Assembly (NCBI RefSeq): GCF_016785085.1
Contig: NZ_JAENHO010000021.1
Span: forward strand, 1 to 64,000
Length of the DNA stretch: 64,000 nucleotides
Origin: Paractinoplanes lichenicola
Lineage (GTDB): Bacteria > Actinomycetota > Actinomycetes > Mycobacteriales > Micromonosporaceae
Direction: 5' to 3'
Shown here: positions 17,175 to 25,605 of the stretch, piece by piece
How positions within the stretch are numbered: the first letter of the stretch is position 1
Layout: every line of letters starts with the position of its first letter
Translations under genes and position numbers: made by a program
Notes under the pieces: generated by a model
Seen by the model: the letters and a program-made list of their open reading frames with translations, nothing else
Database searches by the model: none
Told to the model about the DNA's origin: nothing

Positions 17175-17234
17175 ATGGCTAAGAAGTCGAAGAAGGACAA
17201 GAAGAAAGACAAGAAGAACAAGAAGAAGAAGTGA
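17175..17234 (+). CDS. lysine-rich 19-residue microprotein
   Basis: A complete short reading frame, MAKKSKKDKKKDKKNKKKK, in which 13 of 19 residues are lysine. It has a strong Shine-Dalgarno (GAAAGGGGG) 9 bases before the ATG, and a 31-bp terminator hairpin follows 20 bases after the stop, so it looks like an autonomous gene. Lysine is encoded almost only by AAG. Such a peptide would bind nucleic acid or anionic surfaces; that is inference. It could instead be a leader peptide sensing lysine supply, but the terminator does not overlap it. Confidence 0.7.
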   Translation: MAKKSKKDKKKDKKNKKKK

Positions 17235-17253
17235 ACTGACGCTTCTTGGTTCG

Positions 17254-17284
17254 CGGCGGCTTCCCCGTACGGGGGGAGCCGCCG
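17254..17284 (+). terminator. terminator hairpin
   Basis: CGGCGGCTTCCCC and GGGGGGAGCCGCCG pair around GTAC, a stem of about 13 bp. It follows the lysine microprotein gene and precedes the GGDEF-EAL gene. Confidence 0.75.
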
Positions 17285-17368
17285 TTCCTGTTCCCCGGAT
17301 CTCTCAAGTGGTCGCCCGAAAACCCGATCTTCTGGGGCGCCGGACGCGACAACCAGGGGAGGGACGCG

Positions 17369-19957
17369 ATGTCGGGCGCCGCCCACCCCGTTCTCGTACT
17401 GCTCGTCTCGCTCGCCCTGGCCACCGTGGCCGGCTCGGGCGTGCTGGCCGGCCTGACCGCGCTGACCGCCCTCGGCGTCACCGCGATGGCCGTGTACGTC
17501 ATGCGCCTGCGCCAAGCCCGTACGCGGTGGGCCTGGCTCGGACTCGGCGCGGGCGCCCTGGCCGAGGCCGTGGGCATCCTCGTCGACGGACCGCAGGGCG
17601 CCGGGCACATCGCGATGGCCACGATCATCGCCGGCACGCTGCTCATCACCCCGACCCCCGACCAGTCCCGCCTGTCCCGGCTGCGCAGCATCGTCGACGC
17701 CCTGCTGGTGGGCAGCTCGCTGCTCATGACGAGCTGGAACTTCGTCCTGGCGCCGGCCGAGGCGGACGGCAACACGTTGCTGATCGCCCTGCCCGTGGCC
17801 GATGTCGTGCTCGGCACCGTCGCGATCGCCGCCCTCGCCCGCTGGCGCCGCGGCTACCGTGGCTCGGCCACGCTCGTCCTGGTCAGCGTGGGCCTGATGC
17901 TGATCGCGCTCGGCGACAGCACCGCCGTGCGCATGCTGGCCGACAACGTCACCGGCTGGCTGTCGATGCCGGCGGCGGGTGGGCTCGCCGGCTACGGGAT
18001 GCTGCTGCTGGCCGGCATTCGCGCGGCGGGCATGGGCCGGCTGACCGAGCAGGAGCCCGAACCCGACGCGGGCGTCGCGCGCCGTCCGGCCAGTCTGTTC
18101 CTCCCGTACGCGGCGGTGCTCGCGGCCGTGGCCTCCGGCACGTTCTGGCTCGCCACCGGCCACGCCAGCTCACCCGTCTTCACGTGGTGCCGGTTCGCGT
18201 CGATCGGCCTGATCATGCTGCGCGGGCTGATCCTCGTGCTCGACAACCGCCAGCTCGCCCGTCGTCTCGAGGAACGGGTCATCGGCCGTACGGCGGAAGT
18301 GGCCAACCGCGAGCAGCGCTTCCGGGCACTGGTCGAACAGAGCTCCGACTCGCTGGCAATCCTCGAGGCCGACTCGACCGTGCGCTACCAGAGCTCGTCC
18401 GTCGAGCGCATCTTCGGCTTCCCCGCGGCGGTGCTGGTCGGCCGGCGCCTCGTCGACATCGTCGGGAAACGGGCCGCGCCCCGGATCCAGGCGGCGATCG
18501 AAAACGTGCTCGGCCGCCCCGGCGGCGTCCACACGTTCACCGTGACGCTGCCCCACCAGGACGGCTCCTGGCGTTTGTCCGAGATGACCATCACCAATCT
18601 GCTCGACGACCCGTACGTGGAAGGGTTGGTCTTCAACACCCGCGACGTGAGCGACGCCCAGCAGCTGCAGGACCAGCTCCGGCACGAGGCATACCACGAC
18701 GCGCTGACCGGTCTCGTCAACCGGGCCCTCTTCCGCGAGCGGCTGGCCGCGGCGTTCCAGGACGAGGTGTCGATCCTCTTCCTCGACCTGGACGGGTTCA
18801 AGGAGGTCAACGACAGTCTCGGGCACGCAGCCGGCGACCAGCTGCTGGTGCAAGTGGCGGCACGCCTGCTCGATGTGGTGCCGCCCCCGCACACGGTCGC
18901 GCGCCTCGGCGGCGACGAGTTCGCGGCCATCACCCTCACGGACGCCGCCGCGCTCGCCGTCGACATCCTCGAACGCCTCGACCAGCCGTTCATCGTCGAC
19001 GGCCGGGAACTGCACGTGGGCGCGGGCATCGGCATCGCCTCGGCCGCCGACGCCACCGACATCGAACAGCTGCAACGCAACGCGGACCTGGCCATGTACA
19101 AGGCCAAGGAGGCGGGCGGCGGGGTCTACGCGGCCTACGACCCGGCCATGCACGACGCCCTCATGCAGCGGCTGTCTCTCGCCGACGACCTGCGCCTGGC
19201 CCTCGACCGTGACGAGCTGCTGCTGCACTATCAGCCGACCGTCGACCTGGCCACGGGGGAAATCATCGGCTTCGAGGCCCTCGTACGGTGGCAGCACCCC
19301 ACCCGCGGCATGGTGCCCCCGCTCGAGTTCATCGGCATCGCCGAGTCGACCGGCCTGATCGTGCCGTTGGGCCGCTGGGTGCTCGCCGAGGCGTGCCGCC
19401 AGGCGGTCGCGTGGGGCCGCCCGCTCAAAATGGCCGTCAACGTGTCGGTCCGCCAGTTCGAGGCCGGCGACCTGGCTTCGACGGTGGCCGAGGTGCTGGC
19501 CGAGACCGGGATGCCGGCCGACCAACTGTGCCTCGAAATGACCGAGAGCGTGCTGCTCACCGACACCGACGAAAACCTGTCCCGCATCGTCAGCCTCAAG
19601 GCGCTCGGCGTCATGCTGGCCATGGACGACTTCGGCACGGGGTATTCGTCGCTGGCCTACCTGCGGCGCTTTCCCATGGACGTCCTGAAGATCGACCGCT
19701 CCTTCGTGGACCGGCTGGGCGCGGGCGACGCCGAGGACGAAACCCTGGTCGACACGATCATCCGGCTGGGCCGGCGTTTCGGCATGCGGACGGTGGCCGA
19801 GGGGATCGAGAACGAGGCCCAGCTCGCGGTGCTGCGGGGCATGGGATGCGACTACGCCCAGGGGTATTTCTTGTCGCGGCCCGTGCCCGCTGCTGCGGCG
19901 GGGGGTTTGCTGGAGGGCGGGTTGGCGGCTTTTGCTGTGGCTGGGCCGCGTTCTTAG
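17369..19957 (+). CDS. membrane PAS-GGDEF-EAL cyclic-di-GMP protein
   Basis: An 862-residue protein starting at ATG 17369 behind AGGGGAGGGA. The first 310 residues contain about eight to nine hydrophobic helices. A PAS domain (about 320-430, FRALVEQSSDSLAILEAD) is followed by a diguanylate cyclase domain with intact RLGGDEF (near 512) and an EAL phosphodiesterase domain with intact GFEALVRW (near 634), DDFGTGYSS and AEGIENEAQ. Both active sites look competent, so it may make or break c-di-GMP depending on the signal. Similar proteins control sporulation and development in actinomycetes. No partner gene is adjacent. Confidence 0.93.
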   Translation: MSGAAHPVLVLLVSLALATVAGSGVLAGLTALTALGVTAMAVYVMRLRQARTRWAWLGLGAGALAEAVGILVDGPQGAGHIAMATIIAGTLLITPTPDQSRLSRLRSIVDALLVGSSLLMTSWNFVLAPAEADGNTLLIALPVADVVLGTVAIAALARWRRGYRGSATLVLVSVGLMLIALGDSTAVRMLADNVTGWLSMPAAGGLAGYGMLLLAGIRAAGMGRLTEQEPEPDAGVARRPASLFLPYAAVLAAVASGTFWLATGHASSPVFTWCRFASIGLIMLRGLILVLDNRQLARRLEERVIGRTAEVANREQRFRALVEQSSDSLAILEADSTVRYQSSSVERIFGFPAAVLVGRRLVDIVGKRAAPRIQAAIENVLGRPGGVHTFTVTLPHQDGSWRLSEMTITNLLDDPYVEGLVFNTRDVSDAQQLQDQLRHEAYHDALTGLVNRALFRERLAAAFQDEVSILFLDLDGFKEVNDSLGHAAGDQLLVQVAARLLDVVPPPHTVARLGGDEFAAITLTDAAALAVDILERLDQPFIVDGRELHVGAGIGIASAADATDIEQLQRNADLAMYKAKEAGGGVYAAYDPAMHDALMQRLSLADDLRLALDRDELLLHYQPTVDLATGEIIGFEALVRWQHPTRGMVPPLEFIGIAESTGLIVPLGRWVLAEACRQAVAWGRPLKMAVNVSVRQFEAGDLASTVAEVLAETGMPADQLCLEMTESVLLTDTDENLSRIVSLKALGVMLAMDDFGTGYSSLAYLRRFPMDVLKIDRSFVDRLGAGDAEDETLVDTIIRLGRRFGMRTVAEGIENEAQLAVLRGMGCDYAQGYFLSRPVPAAAAGGLLEGGLAAFAVAGPRS

Positions 19958-20282
19958 CGTGCTCGTTGCGTGGCTCGCTCGCTTGCATGGCCCGCCTACT
20001 GCATGGCCCGCCCGCTACATGGCCCGCCCTCCACCGGGGGACCGCCGCCAGTGGCCATTGTCGCGGCTGCGGCCGATCTCTGCGGCGTGCCCTGTGGACA
20101 AGCGAGGATTGTGGATAAGCCTGGTTGATCTTCTGGGGTGCCACCGCCTCCCCCGCCCACCCAAGGGCAAGCGGGGACGTTACCTGGCGGGGGGACTTGG
20201 AAATGGGTTGTCCACAGGTCACTCGGGGGCGTGAATGCGCGCTATCTGGGTTTGTGGTGGTGTGACGTTGGTGATGCGCGGC
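19958..20282. other. gene-free stretch with DnaA boxes
   Basis: No supported gene. It begins with three imperfect repeats of CATGGCCCGCC (about 19986-20034), then holds three DnaA-box matches. Open frames here lack start signals and family features. Confidence 0.6.
20093..20216. promoter_or_regulatory. cluster of three DnaA boxes
   Basis: TGTGGACAA (20093-20101) and TGTGGATAA (20110-20118) are reverse-strand matches to TTGTCCACA and TTATCCACA, and TTGTCCACA occurs on the plus strand at 20208-20216. All three fit the DnaA consensus (actinobacterial TTGTCCACA, enterobacterial TTATCCACA). No dnaA, dnaN or AT-rich unwinding element is near, so this is not supported as oriC; it may be a DnaA-titrating or regulatory site. 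Confidence 0.6.
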
Positions 20283-20315
20283 GGAGCCCCGCGTCTTGGC
20301 GGGACGCGGGGCTCC
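20283..20315 (-). terminator. terminator hairpin
   Basis: GGAGCCCCGCGTC and GACGCGGGGCTCC form a 13-bp perfect stem around 7 bases, immediately downstream of the minus-strand mannosyltransferase region. Confidence 0.8.
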
Positions 20316-20329
20316 TGAACTGCGATTAA

Positions 20330-21013
20330 TCAGCCGGCTGCCTGGGTGAGGTCGTAGACCGTGGTGCCGCCTACGGTTGTGGCCGTGTAGTTGTCGGCTA
20401 CCCAGGTGGCGATCTGGCTGGCTTGTGTGGACTCGCCGCCGCCTCCGCCGCCCATGCCGCCGCCCGAGATGTAGTAGTGGATTTGGCCGGCGGCCACGTA
20501 GGCCTGGAACTCGGTCAGGGTGGGGGAGGGGTCGCTGCCGTTCCAGCCGCCGAGGGCGATGACCGCGGTGCCGCTGGCGAGTTCGAGGTCGGCGGCTGAC
20601 GTGGCTCCGCTTACGGCGGCGGACCACTTGGCGGTGCTGGCCCTCAGGAGGGCGGTCAGCTCGCTGTTGGTGGACTGGCCGCCCATACCGCCTCGGCCTC
20701 CGCTCGGCGGCCCACTCGCGGACGAGCCGTCAGAAGCAGCGGAGCCGCCAGAAGGCGAGCCATCAGCAGCGGCCGAGCCGCCAGAGGGCGAGCCGCCAGA
20801 GGCAGCCGAGCCGTCGGAGGCACCCGAGCCGTCAGAGGCAGCCGGGCCGTCAAAAGCAGCCGAGCCGTCCGGAGCAGCCGAGCCGGATGAGGAAGCGCCC
20901 GGCCCCCCATTGCGGTCGAAGCCCCCACCCTGCCCACCCGACGACGGCCCGGACGAAGGAATAGACCCGTTATGGGGCGACCGTAGCGGTAGCCCCCGCA
21001 TAAGCGGCCCCAC
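20330..21013 (-). pseudogene. C-terminal part of the mannosyltransferase, out of frame
   Basis: A reading frame of up to 227 residues with the extracytoplasmic tail normally fused to actinobacterial ArnT/PMT-like glycosyltransferases: HNGSIPSSGPSSGGQGGGFD, a long Ser/Ala/Asp/Gly repeat region, then a conserved module with LASGTAVIALGGWNGSDP, IHYYISGGGMGG and the ending TTVGGTTVYDLTQ. Alone it has no signal peptide or membrane helix to place it outside the cell. It overlaps the upstream frame by 44 bases. Removing the T of CCATAAC near 20973 would join the frames as VAP-NGSIPSSG. It could also be made by re-initiation at the GTG at 21013. Confidence 0.7.
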
Positions 21014-22367
21014 CAGCCCCAGCCGACAAGATCGCCACAGTCAGCGCAACCACCGCGAGCCGCCGCAACGGCACCAGCAAAACCAACGCCGCAGCCAAGC
21101 CCAGCACCAGCGAACCCCACCGCAGCACAGGCAGCCAGTCAATACGCCCCAGGAGCACCCACCCCCACACCGCCGTAGCCCCCACCATGCCCGCCAGCAC
21201 CCCGCGGGCACAGAGCATCGACCGCCGCTCCCACATCGCCCGCCCACCCACGGCGACCAGCGCGGCGATCCCCGGGGCCAGCGCGACCGTGTAATACGGG
21301 TGGATCGTCCCGCTCATGAACGAGAACGTCAGCCCCGTGACGAGCGTCCACCCACCCCACATCAGGATCGAGGCGCGCAGGAAGCCGGTACGCCGCCACG
21401 TCAACGCCACCCCGGCGACCAGCGCGATCAACGCGGCCGGCAACAGCCAAGAGATCTCCAGCCCCATCGAGCTGCCGAAGAGCCGCCCGATGCCCGTAGA
21501 GCCGCCGAAAGAGGCGCCTCCGCCGCCGTTGCCCGAGCCGCCGACGATGCGGCCCAGCCCGTTGTAGCCCAGGGCCAGCTCCCACAAAGTGTTGTTGGTA
21601 GACCCCGCGATATACGGCCGAGACGAAGCCGGCCACAAAGACACCAGCGCCACATACCACCCCGCCGACACAACCAACGCCGCCCCGGCGACCAGCAGGT
21701 CACGAAGACGCCGCCCCAGCCCGGCAGGCGCCGCGAGCAGATACACCAGCGCGAACCCCGGCAGCACCAGGAACGCCTGCATCATCTTGGTGAGAAAACC
21801 GAACCCCAGCAGTACGCCGGTCAGCGCCAGCCACTTCCACGAGGCCTTCTCCACAGCCCGTACGGTCGTGTAGGCCCCCGCCGTCATCAGCAGGACGAGC
21901 AGCGCGTCGGGGTTGTCGTACCGGAACATCAGCACGGCCACGGGAGTGAGCGCCAGCGCCGCCCCCGCGACCAGCCCGGCCGCCTGCCCCGACCAGCGCT
22001 TGACCGCCGCGTACAGGAACCAGACGCTCGCCACCCCCATCAGCGCCTGCGGGGCCAGGATCGCCCAGCTGTTGACGCCGAAGAGGCGCGCGGACAGTCC
22101 CATCACCCACATCGCCGCGGGTGGCTTGTCGACCGTGATGGCGTTGCCGGCGTCGAGCGAGCCGAACAGCCACGCCTTCCAGCTCTGCGCGCCGGCCTGG
22201 GCGGCGGCCGCGTAGAAGCTGTTGCCCCAGCCGGAGGCGCTCAGGTCCCACAGGTAGAGCACCGCCGTGCCGAGCAGCAGCACCAGAACGGGCCACCGGC
22301 GATCTCCGCGAACAGCCGGCGCCGCGTGCCTGCGTACGGTCGAGGGCTTTTCCAACAAGGTCGTCAT
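20970..22367 (-). CDS. ArnT/PMT-like membrane mannosyltransferase, N-terminal part
   Basis: A 465-residue polytopic membrane protein with 11 or so helices. The first luminal loop has the GT-C fold signature DLSASGWGNSFYAAAAQAG followed by NAITVDKPPAAMWV, typical of dolichyl-phosphate-mannose-type transferases that glycosylate lipids or proteins outside the membrane. A Gly-rich loop (GGSGNGGGGASFGG) and HPYYTVALAPG are also family features. The frame ends at a TAA just where homologues continue into the soluble C-terminal module, so the gene is split by a frameshift. The catalytic membrane domain itself looks complete. Confidence 0.85.
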   Translation of the reverse strand: MTTLLEKPSTVRRHAAPAVRGDRRWPVLVLLLGTAVLYLWDLSASGWGNSFYAAAAQAGAQSWKAWLFGSLDAGNAITVDKPPAAMWVMGLSARLFGVNSWAILAPQALMGVASVWFLYAAVKRWSGQAAGLVAGAALALTPVAVLMFRYDNPDALLVLLMTAGAYTTVRAVEKASWKWLALTGVLLGFGFLTKMMQAFLVLPGFALVYLLAAPAGLGRRLRDLLVAGAALVVSAGWYVALVSLWPASSRPYIAGSTNNTLWELALGYNGLGRIVGGSGNGGGGASFGGSTGIGRLFGSSMGLEISWLLPAALIALVAGVALTWRRTGFLRASILMWGGWTLVTGLTFSFMSGTIHPYYTVALAPGIAALVAVGGRAMWERRSMLCARGVLAGMVGATAVWGWVLLGRIDWLPVLRWGSLVLGLAAALVLLVPLRRLAVVALTVAILSAGAGGAAYAGATATVAP

Positions 22368-22412
22368 GCCGGCAAGACTCGACGCCCGGCCTGTGCCGGC
22401 CCTGTGCTGGTT

Positions 22413-23225
22413 CTATGAGGTCGCCTTCTCACAGAAGGCCCACAGCTCCTCCTCCCGCGCCTGGTTGTGGGACTCGGTCGACGAGGACGTCACCGTGGCC
22501 CGGTCGATGTAGCTGCCGGCGGGCCCGGGCGCAGGTCCAGCCGCCGCCGCGGCCAGTTGATCGCCGGCCCGTTGAGGCGTGTTGACGCCCGGGAACAGCG
22601 GGAACACCCGCCGGAAGAGCACGTCGCCGATCCGGTCGGCGCGGACGAGCCCGGTGCCCGGGGTGAAGGCCGGGTTCCAGGTGTACGCGTCGACGCCGCG
22701 CCGCGCGAGGGCGTGCACCAGGTAGAGGACGCCGAGCTTGCTGGTCGCGTACGCGCCCCGGCCTTTGAGCTTGGGGTTGGGCCGGGCCAGCTCGCCGGGC
22801 GTGGTCCAGGTCGGCGCCGGGACGATGCCGAGGTTGTGCCGCAGGTCGCCGAAGTGGGCGTCGCTGCCGGTGATCACCACGCGGGCCCGGGTCGTCAGCG
22901 GCAGCAGCCGCAGCAGCAGGTGGTGAGCGAGCACGTTGACCGCGAACGTCGTCTCGTACCCGTCGACGGTCGTGGTGGTGGCGGTGGTCATCTGTACGCC
23001 CGCGTTACCGATGTAGCCGTCGAGCGGCTCGGTGACCTGGGCCGCGATCTTGCGGACGCTGTCGAGCGAGGTCAGGTCGCCGCGGATCACCGTGGTGCGG
23101 GGCAGGGCGGGCTGCTCGCCCCGGGCCACCACGATCAGCCGCAGGCCCGGGTGGTCTTCGAGCAGGCGCCGGGCGGCGTGCAGGCCGATGCCGCGGCTCG
23201 CGCCGTTCATGAGAAGGGTGGTCAT
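22413..23225 (-). CDS. short-chain dehydrogenase/reductase
   Basis: A 270-residue NAD(P)-dependent oxidoreductase starting at the ATG at 23225 (MTTLLMNGASRGIG). The cofactor motif is NGASRGIG, a variant of TGxxxGIG, with IGNAGVQ as the NAG motif and the active-site pair in GRGAYATSKLGVL. It most resembles protochlorophyllide reductase/retinol dehydrogenase-like SDRs. It is divergent from a TetR gene across a 34-bp palindrome, so the TetR protein probably represses it. The substrate is unknown. Confidence 0.88.
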   Translation of the reverse strand: MTTLLMNGASRGIGLHAARRLLEDHPGLRLIVVARGEQPALPRTTVIRGDLTSLDSVRKIAAQVTEPLDGYIGNAGVQMTTATTTTVDGYETTFAVNVLAHHLLLRLLPLTTRARVVITGSDAHFGDLRHNLGIVPAPTWTTPGELARPNPKLKGRGAYATSKLGVLYLVHALARRGVDAYTWNPAFTPGTGLVRADRIGDVLFRRVFPLFPGVNTPQRAGDQLAAAAAGPAPGPAGSYIDRATVTSSSTESHNQAREEELWAFCEKATS

Positions 23226-23241
23226 CTCGCCTCCAAAGCGT

Positions 23242-23275
23242 TTGGTACTCAGTACCATACGGTACTCGGTACCAA
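23242..23275. promoter_or_regulatory. 34-bp palindromic TetR operator
   Basis: A near-perfect palindrome running from TTGGTACTCAGTACC to GGTACTCGGTACCAA, containing four GTAC cores. It lies between the divergent SDR and TetR genes, 17 bases from each coding region, so binding would block both promoters. Confidence 0.8.
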
Positions 23276-23292
23276 TTTGATAGGCTGGCGGC

Positions 23293-23877
23293 ATGACTTT
23301 GCGCGAGGCCAAGCAGCAGCGAGCCCGGGAGCAGCTCGTCGAGGCGGCCTTCGCGCTGTACGCCGAGCGCGGCTTCGCCCAGGTCTCGGTGACCGACATC
23401 GCCGAGCGGGCCCAGGTCGGCCGCACGACGTTCTTCCGCTACTTCGGCGACAAGCAGGAGGTCCTGTTCGCCGACGAGCAGCGCCTGATCGAGGAGTTCG
23501 CCGCCGATTCCGGCACGAGCGAGCCGCCGCCGCGTGATCTGCCCACCGCGCTGTCGCAGCTGTGGGAGCTCGCCTACGCCAAGCGCGACATCGTCCTCGG
23601 CGACAAGGCGATGTTCCCCGTACGGCAGAGGTTGATCGCGACGGTCCCCGAGCTGCAGGATCGCGCCGGCCGCAAGATGCAGCGGATCGCCGAGGCGCTC
23701 GAGGCGGCGCTGCTCAACCGGGGCGCCGACCCCGAGCTGGCCCTGCTCGCGGCGCAGCTCGGGATCGCCTGTTTCCGGGTGGCGCTGCAGACGGCGGGGG
23801 AGGATCCGGAAAGAGTGATGCCCACGATGGAACGCGTCGTCCACCAAGTGATCTCCACGGCGTCACCGTCGCACTGA
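23293..23877 (+). CDS. TetR-family transcriptional repressor
   Basis: A 194-residue regulator. The N-terminal helix-turn-helix is VSVTDIAERAQVGRTTFFRYFGDKQEVLF, a strong TetR match. The ligand domain has the MftR-like look (RQRLIATVPELQDR) but no diagnostic residue. It is divergent from the SDR gene with a 34-bp palindromic operator between them, which points to an autoregulated local repressor. The SDR substrate or product is the likely effector, by context. Confidence 0.9.
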   Translation: MTLREAKQQRAREQLVEAAFALYAERGFAQVSVTDIAERAQVGRTTFFRYFGDKQEVLFADEQRLIEEFAADSGTSEPPPRDLPTALSQLWELAYAKRDIVLGDKAMFPVRQRLIATVPELQDRAGRKMQRIAEALEAALLNRGADPELALLAAQLGIACFRVALQTAGEDPERVMPTMERVVHQVISTASPSH

Positions 23878-23934
23878 CACGATTCGTGCCAGGATGAGGA
23901 CGAGAGTCCGGGTTCGAGGAAGAGACTAGGACAG

Positions 23935-25572
23935 ATGAGCGAACACGTTTCCGACAGCGCCGAGTGGCTTGCGCTGCAGGGCCACGCCGAGAAGTTCAAC
24001 GGGGTGCACCTGCGCGACCTCTTCGGCAGCGACCCGAAGCGCGGCGAGCGGCTGACCGCGCAGGTGGCCGACCTCACCGTCGACTACAGCAAGAACCTGG
24101 TCAACGACGAAGTGCTGACCGCCCTGGTGGCGCTGGGCGAGCGGGCCCGGCTGCGCGAGCGCACCGCCGCGATGTTCGCCGGCGAGCACATCAACGTCAC
24201 CGAGGACAGGGCCGTGCTGCACACCGCGCTGCGCCTGCCCCGCGACGCCTCGCTGGTGGTCGACGGGCAGGATGTGGTGGCCGAGGTGCACGAGGTGCTC
24301 GACCGCATGGGCGCGTTCAGCGACCGCGTGCGCTCGGGCGAGTGGACGGGTCACACCGGCCAGCGCATCAAGACGGTGGTGAACATCGGCATCGGCGGGT
24401 CCGACCTCGGCCCCGTGATGGCGTACGAGGCCCTCAAGGACTTCAAGGCGCCCGAGATCGAGTGTCGCTTCATCTCCAACATCGACCCCACCGACCTGCA
24501 CGAGAAGACGCACGACCTCGACCCGGCGACGACGCTGTTCATCGTCTGCTCGAAGACGTTCGGCACGCAGGAGACGCTGACCAACGCGACCGAGGCGCGC
24601 AACTGGCTGCTGGCCGGCCTGGGCTCCGGCGCCGGCGCGGACGCGGTGGCCAAGCACTTCGTGGCGGTCAGCACGAACGCCAAGCGGGTCGCCGACTTCG
24701 GCATCGACACCGAGAACATGTTCGGCTTCTGGGACTGGGTGGGCGGCCGTTACTCGCTGCCCTCCGCGGTCGGCCTGTCCGTCATGATCGCGGTCGGCAA
24801 GGAGCACTTCGCCGACATGCTGGCCGGCTATCGCGCCGTCGACGAGCACTTCCTCAACACGCCGCTCGAGTCGAACGTGCCGGCCCTGCTGGGCCTGCTC
24901 AACGTCTGGTACGACACGTTCCTGGGCGCCCAGTCGCACGCCGTCCTGCCGTATTCGCAATATCTGCACCGCTTCGCCGCCTATCTCCAGCAGCTCACGA
25001 TGGAGAGCAACGGCAAGTCCGTACGGCTTGACGGGTCGCCCGCGCCGTTCCAGACCGGCGAGGTCTTCTGGGGCGAGCCCGGCACGAACGGTCAGCACGC
25101 GTTCTACCAGCTGATCCACCAGGGCACCAAGATGATCCCGGCCGACTTCATCGGGTTCAGCAAGCCGAACCACGACATCGGCGAGATGCACGACCTGTTC
25201 ATGTCGAACTTCTTCGCGCAGACCGGCGCGCTGGCGTTCGGCCGCACGCTCGACCAGGTGCTCGCCGAGGGCACGTCGCCCGAGATCGCGCCGCACCGGG
25301 TCATGCAGGGCAACCACCCGACGACGACGATCCTGTCCGAGCGGCTGACCCCGGCCGTCCTGGGCCAGCTGATCGCGCTCTACGAGCACATCACGTTCAC
25401 CCAGGGCACGGTGTGGGAGATCAACTCCTTCGACCAGTGGGGTGTCGAGCTCGGCAAGGTGATGGCCAACCAGCTGGCGCCCAAGCTGACCTCGTCGTCG
25501 GCGCCGGCCACGGACGACGACTCGTCGACCAACGCGCTGATCAAGCTGTACCGCTCGCAGCGCGGCCGCTGA
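23935..25572 (+). CDS. pgi: glucose-6-phosphate isomerase
   Basis: A 545-residue cytosolic enzyme that interconverts glucose-6-phosphate and fructose-6-phosphate. Signatures include NIGIGGSDLGP, the phosphate-binding SKTFGTQETLTN, GGRYSLPSAVGL, the catalytic region WGEPGTNGQHAFYQLIHQG and the C-terminal SFDQWGVELGK. Length fits the long bacterial/eukaryotic type. It stands alone, not with the tal-zwf-opcA-pgl cluster that often carries pgi in actinobacteria. Confidence 0.97.
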   Translation: MSEHVSDSAEWLALQGHAEKFNGVHLRDLFGSDPKRGERLTAQVADLTVDYSKNLVNDEVLTALVALGERARLRERTAAMFAGEHINVTEDRAVLHTALRLPRDASLVVDGQDVVAEVHEVLDRMGAFSDRVRSGEWTGHTGQRIKTVVNIGIGGSDLGPVMAYEALKDFKAPEIECRFISNIDPTDLHEKTHDLDPATTLFIVCSKTFGTQETLTNATEARNWLLAGLGSGAGADAVAKHFVAVSTNAKRVADFGIDTENMFGFWDWVGGRYSLPSAVGLSVMIAVGKEHFADMLAGYRAVDEHFLNTPLESNVPALLGLLNVWYDTFLGAQSHAVLPYSQYLHRFAAYLQQLTMESNGKSVRLDGSPAPFQTGEVFWGEPGTNGQHAFYQLIHQGTKMIPADFIGFSKPNHDIGEMHDLFMSNFFAQTGALAFGRTLDQVLAEGTSPEIAPHRVMQGNHPTTTILSERLTPAVLGQLIALYEHITFTQGTVWEINSFDQWGVELGKVMANQLAPKLTSSSAPATDDDSSTNALIKLYRSQRGR

Positions 25573-25605
25573 AAAACGTCGTACCCGGGCTCTAGGGTCG
25601 TCGGC

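Noticed and set aside
20093..20216. oriC
   Set aside because: DnaA boxes are present but no dnaA, dnaN, rpmH or AT-rich unwinding region is nearby.
19932..20234. 100-codon plus-strand frame after the GGDEF-EAL gene
   Set aside because: No ribosome site; it begins inside the preceding gene and covers short repeats and DnaA boxes.
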